A DNA stretch of 7,063 nt from Kiritimatiellia bacterium (lineage in GTDB: Bacteria > Verrucomicrobiota > Kiritimatiellia > UBA8416 > JABMPJ01): assembly GCA_029939545.1 (NCBI GenBank), contig JAOZSS010000065.1, forward strand, positions 1 through 7,063, given 5' to 3'. The translations under genes were made by a program, and so were the position numbers. The stretch's first letter is position 1. Every line of letters begins with the position of its first letter. The notes beneath the pieces are model-generated. The model ran no database searches. It worked only from the letters and a program-made list of their open reading frames with translations, and was not told the DNA's origin. Below are positions 5,664 to 7,063 of the stretch, one piece after another.

Positions 5664-6953
5664 TCACAATCCCGAAGCCATGTCAACACCCGCCCATGTG
5701 ATTCTGCCTGATTTCAGTGTCAGAACGGCTTGGCCGCGACAGTGGCGGCCCGCAAACGGTGTGTTCAGGGAAAGGGAGAGGAATTCGGAGGGATTGACGA
5801 CCCACTCGGACTGGAGGTCGGCTAGCACGATATCGGCCCGACTCCCGGGTGCCAGGGAGGGGCAGGGACGCCCGAGCAGGGCCGCAGGACCTGCCGTCCA
5901 GCGGCGCAGCCAGTCGAGCACGTTCATCCCGCGCTCGACAACCAGGACCTGGTAGGTGACGCCGATGGCGGTTTCGAGACCCACCACACCGAAGGGTGCC
6001 TTCAGGATGCCCTTGGCCTTGAGGGACTCAAGATGGGGGGCATGGTCGGTGGCAAGGACAGAAAGGCTGTCGTCGAGAATCCCCTGAATCAGCGCTTCGC
6101 GATCCGCCGGGCTGCGCAGGGGCGGATTCATTTTAAAGTTGCCGTCATCTGTCGTGATGTCGGCATCCGACAGCGCTAGGTGATGCGGGGTGGCTTCACC
6201 CGAAACCGGCAGGCCGCGTGCCGCTGCATCGGCGATCAAGCGTGCCGACGTCCCCGAGGTCACGTGTTGGATGTGCATGGCGCAGCCGGTCGACGCGGCC
6301 AGTTCAATATCACGCGCGACGATCTTGTCCTCAGCCTCGGCGGGAATGCCCGGCAGACCGAGTCGTTGCGCGGCTTCCCCGTCGTGTAGCACTCCCCGAC
6401 CGGCCAGGATTGGGTCGAGCGCATGGTCCATGATGGGAACACCCAGTTCGGCGCTCCGCTCCATGGCGCGCTGCATGAGTGCGTCATCGGCGACGGTGGA
6501 GCCCTCATCCGTAAAGGCGGCGGCACCGGCACGGTGCAACCCCGCCAGATCGGCCAGTTCGCCGCCACGACGTTCTCTGGTGATGCAGGCAGAGGGAAGC
6601 AGCTCGACCGCACCGGCTGCCGCGGCCCGCTCCAATTGGAAACGAACCTGCTCGGGTGTATCAACAGAGGGGCGTGTGTTGGGCATGGTGACGACGGTTG
6701 TGAACCCGCCGCGCGCTGCGGCATGTGACCCTGTAGCGATGGTCTCGGTCCCCTCATGGCCGGGCTCGCGGAAGTGCACGTGTACGTCAATCAGCCCGGG
6801 CATCACGGTCAGGCCGGAGGCGTCGATCTCGCGGGCCCGCTGCGGGGCACTGTCGACGCTGTGACCGTCAGCGATGAAGAGATCACCTCTCTCCTGCACT
6901 CCTGTAGCTGGGTCGAGCAGTGTTCCATTCCTTACAATCCATGACGTGCTCAT
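5664..6953 (-). CDS. pyrC: Dihydroorotase, class I
   Basis: The 429-residue amidohydrolase closes carbamoyl aspartate to dihydroorotate in de novo pyrimidine synthesis. The metal and catalytic set of class I enzymes is complete: His58 and His60 in DVHVHFREPG, Asp149 (AFTDEG), His177 (MDHALD), His230 (HIQHVTS) and catalytic Asp303 (ATDHAPH). Arg62 and Asn92 (MPNTRP) are the expected substrate contacts. ATPHHL (254-259), FKMNPPLR (273-280) and the C-terminal NTPFAG motif are also typical, and length fits the 420-430 residue class. Together these rule against allantoinase or hydantoinase. The ATG at 6953 is chosen because the conserved WIVRNGTLLDP begins at residue 5, yet no good ribosome binding site precedes it (AAGGAAAG is 16 bases away). 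It may rely on coupling to an upstream gene. In many bacteria that gene is pyrB, but it is not recognisable here. FHA gene follows after 16 bases. Confidence 0.96.
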   Translation of the reverse strand: MSTSWIVRNGTLLDPATGVQERGDLFIADGHSVDSAPQRAREIDASGLTVMPGLIDVHVHFREPGHEGTETIATGSHAAARGGFTTVVTMPNTRPSVDTPEQVRFQLERAAAAGAVELLPSACITRERRGGELADLAGLHRAGAAAFTDEGSTVADDALMQRAMERSAELGVPIMDHALDPILAGRGVLHDGEAAQRLGLPGIPAEAEDKIVARDIELAASTGCAMHIQHVTSGTSARLIADAAARGLPVSGEATPHHLALSDADITTDDGNFKMNPPLRSPADREALIQGILDDSLSVLATDHAPHLESLKAKGILKAPFGVVGLETAIGVTYQVLVVERGMNVLDWLRRWTAGPAALLGRPCPSLAPGSRADIVLADLQSEWVVNPSEFLSLSLNTPFAGRHCRGQAVLTLKSGRITWAGVDMASGL

Positions 6954-7063
6954 TTCGTGGGCAGGGTATCTTTCCTTAAGGCGTGGGGCAAGCCATGACT
7001 CGGCCCGTTCGGAGAGGGCCCTGCCTTGCCCAGGGCGCAGTTTGACTAAACGGTAGGGCCCGG
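6954..7063 (-). other. Open frame upstream of pyrC, in frame, running off the edge
   Basis: The minus strand has no stop codon in the pyrC frame from 6953 to the window edge. It reads about 36 residues of R/L/E-rich sequence (YRLVKLRPGQGRALSERAES and onward), with no ATG, GTG or TTG. It could be the end of an upstream coding region fused to pyrC, or simply a leader that happens to lack stops. The other two minus frames contain stops (TAG at 7046-7048 in one). I do not recognise the peptide, and it does not resemble the end of PyrB. Confidence 0.3.

Noticed and set aside
5681..5686. TTGACA on the minus strand as a -35 box for the FHA gene
   Set aside because: At the correct 17-base spacing the -10 position reads GACAAC, a poor match, and the site is inside the pyrC coding end.
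7018..7036. GCCCTG/CAGGGC inverted repeat upstream of pyrC as a terminator or attenuator
   Set aside because: Six pairs with a seven-base loop but no T-run on either side, and it may be within coding sequence; not enough to call.

Overview
The window is a GC-rich bacterial segment in which every supported gene lies on the minus strand, so transcription runs from high to low coordinates. In transcription order the genes are: dihydroorotase (pyrC), a small membrane-anchored FHA-domain protein, ketol-acid reductoisomerase (ilvC), then a corrinoid-uptake cluster: binding lipoprotein (btuF), permease (btuC), ATPase with an extra C-terminal domain (btuD), and a TIM-barrel protein matching the cobamide-remodelling hydrolase CbiR, cut by the left edge. 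The window is almost entirely coding. The only sizeable gap is 215 bases between ilvC and btuF.

Right part (about 5.1-7.06 kb): pyrC and the FHA gene are 16 bases apart, and ilvC follows after 67 bases with a strong ribosome binding site. These genes serve pyrimidine synthesis, phosphopeptide recognition and branched-chain amino acid synthesis, with no obvious shared pathway. Upstream of pyrC the reading frame stays open, in frame, to the window edge.

Left part (1-3.78 kb): btuF, btuC, btuD and cbiR overlap one another by 11, 4 and 14 bases, which points to one translationally coupled operon. The likely logic is salvage followed by remodelling: BtuF captures a corrinoid, BtuCD pumps it inward, and CbiR removes the nucleotide loop so the cell can rebuild its preferred cobamide. 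I found no cobalamin riboswitch in the btuF leader. The leader instead holds a hairpin that buries the btuF Shine-Dalgarno sequence, and a pair of identical 13-base dyads spaced 21 bases apart.

Organism: the CbiR homologue, a KARI of the type I associate with Bacteroidetes and the PVC group (it also resembles fungal enzymes), and dispersed-looking repeats of a GATATTGGATATC type suggest a member of the PVC superphylum (Kiritimatiellota, Lentisphaerota or Verrucomicrobiota). This is inference from remembered family patterns, not a search result.

The items most worth a second look are the uncharacterised C-terminal domain fused to BtuD, the coupling of CbiR to the transporter, the btuF leader, and an in-frame low-complexity insert inside BtuF that looks like an intergenic repeat captured by a gene.
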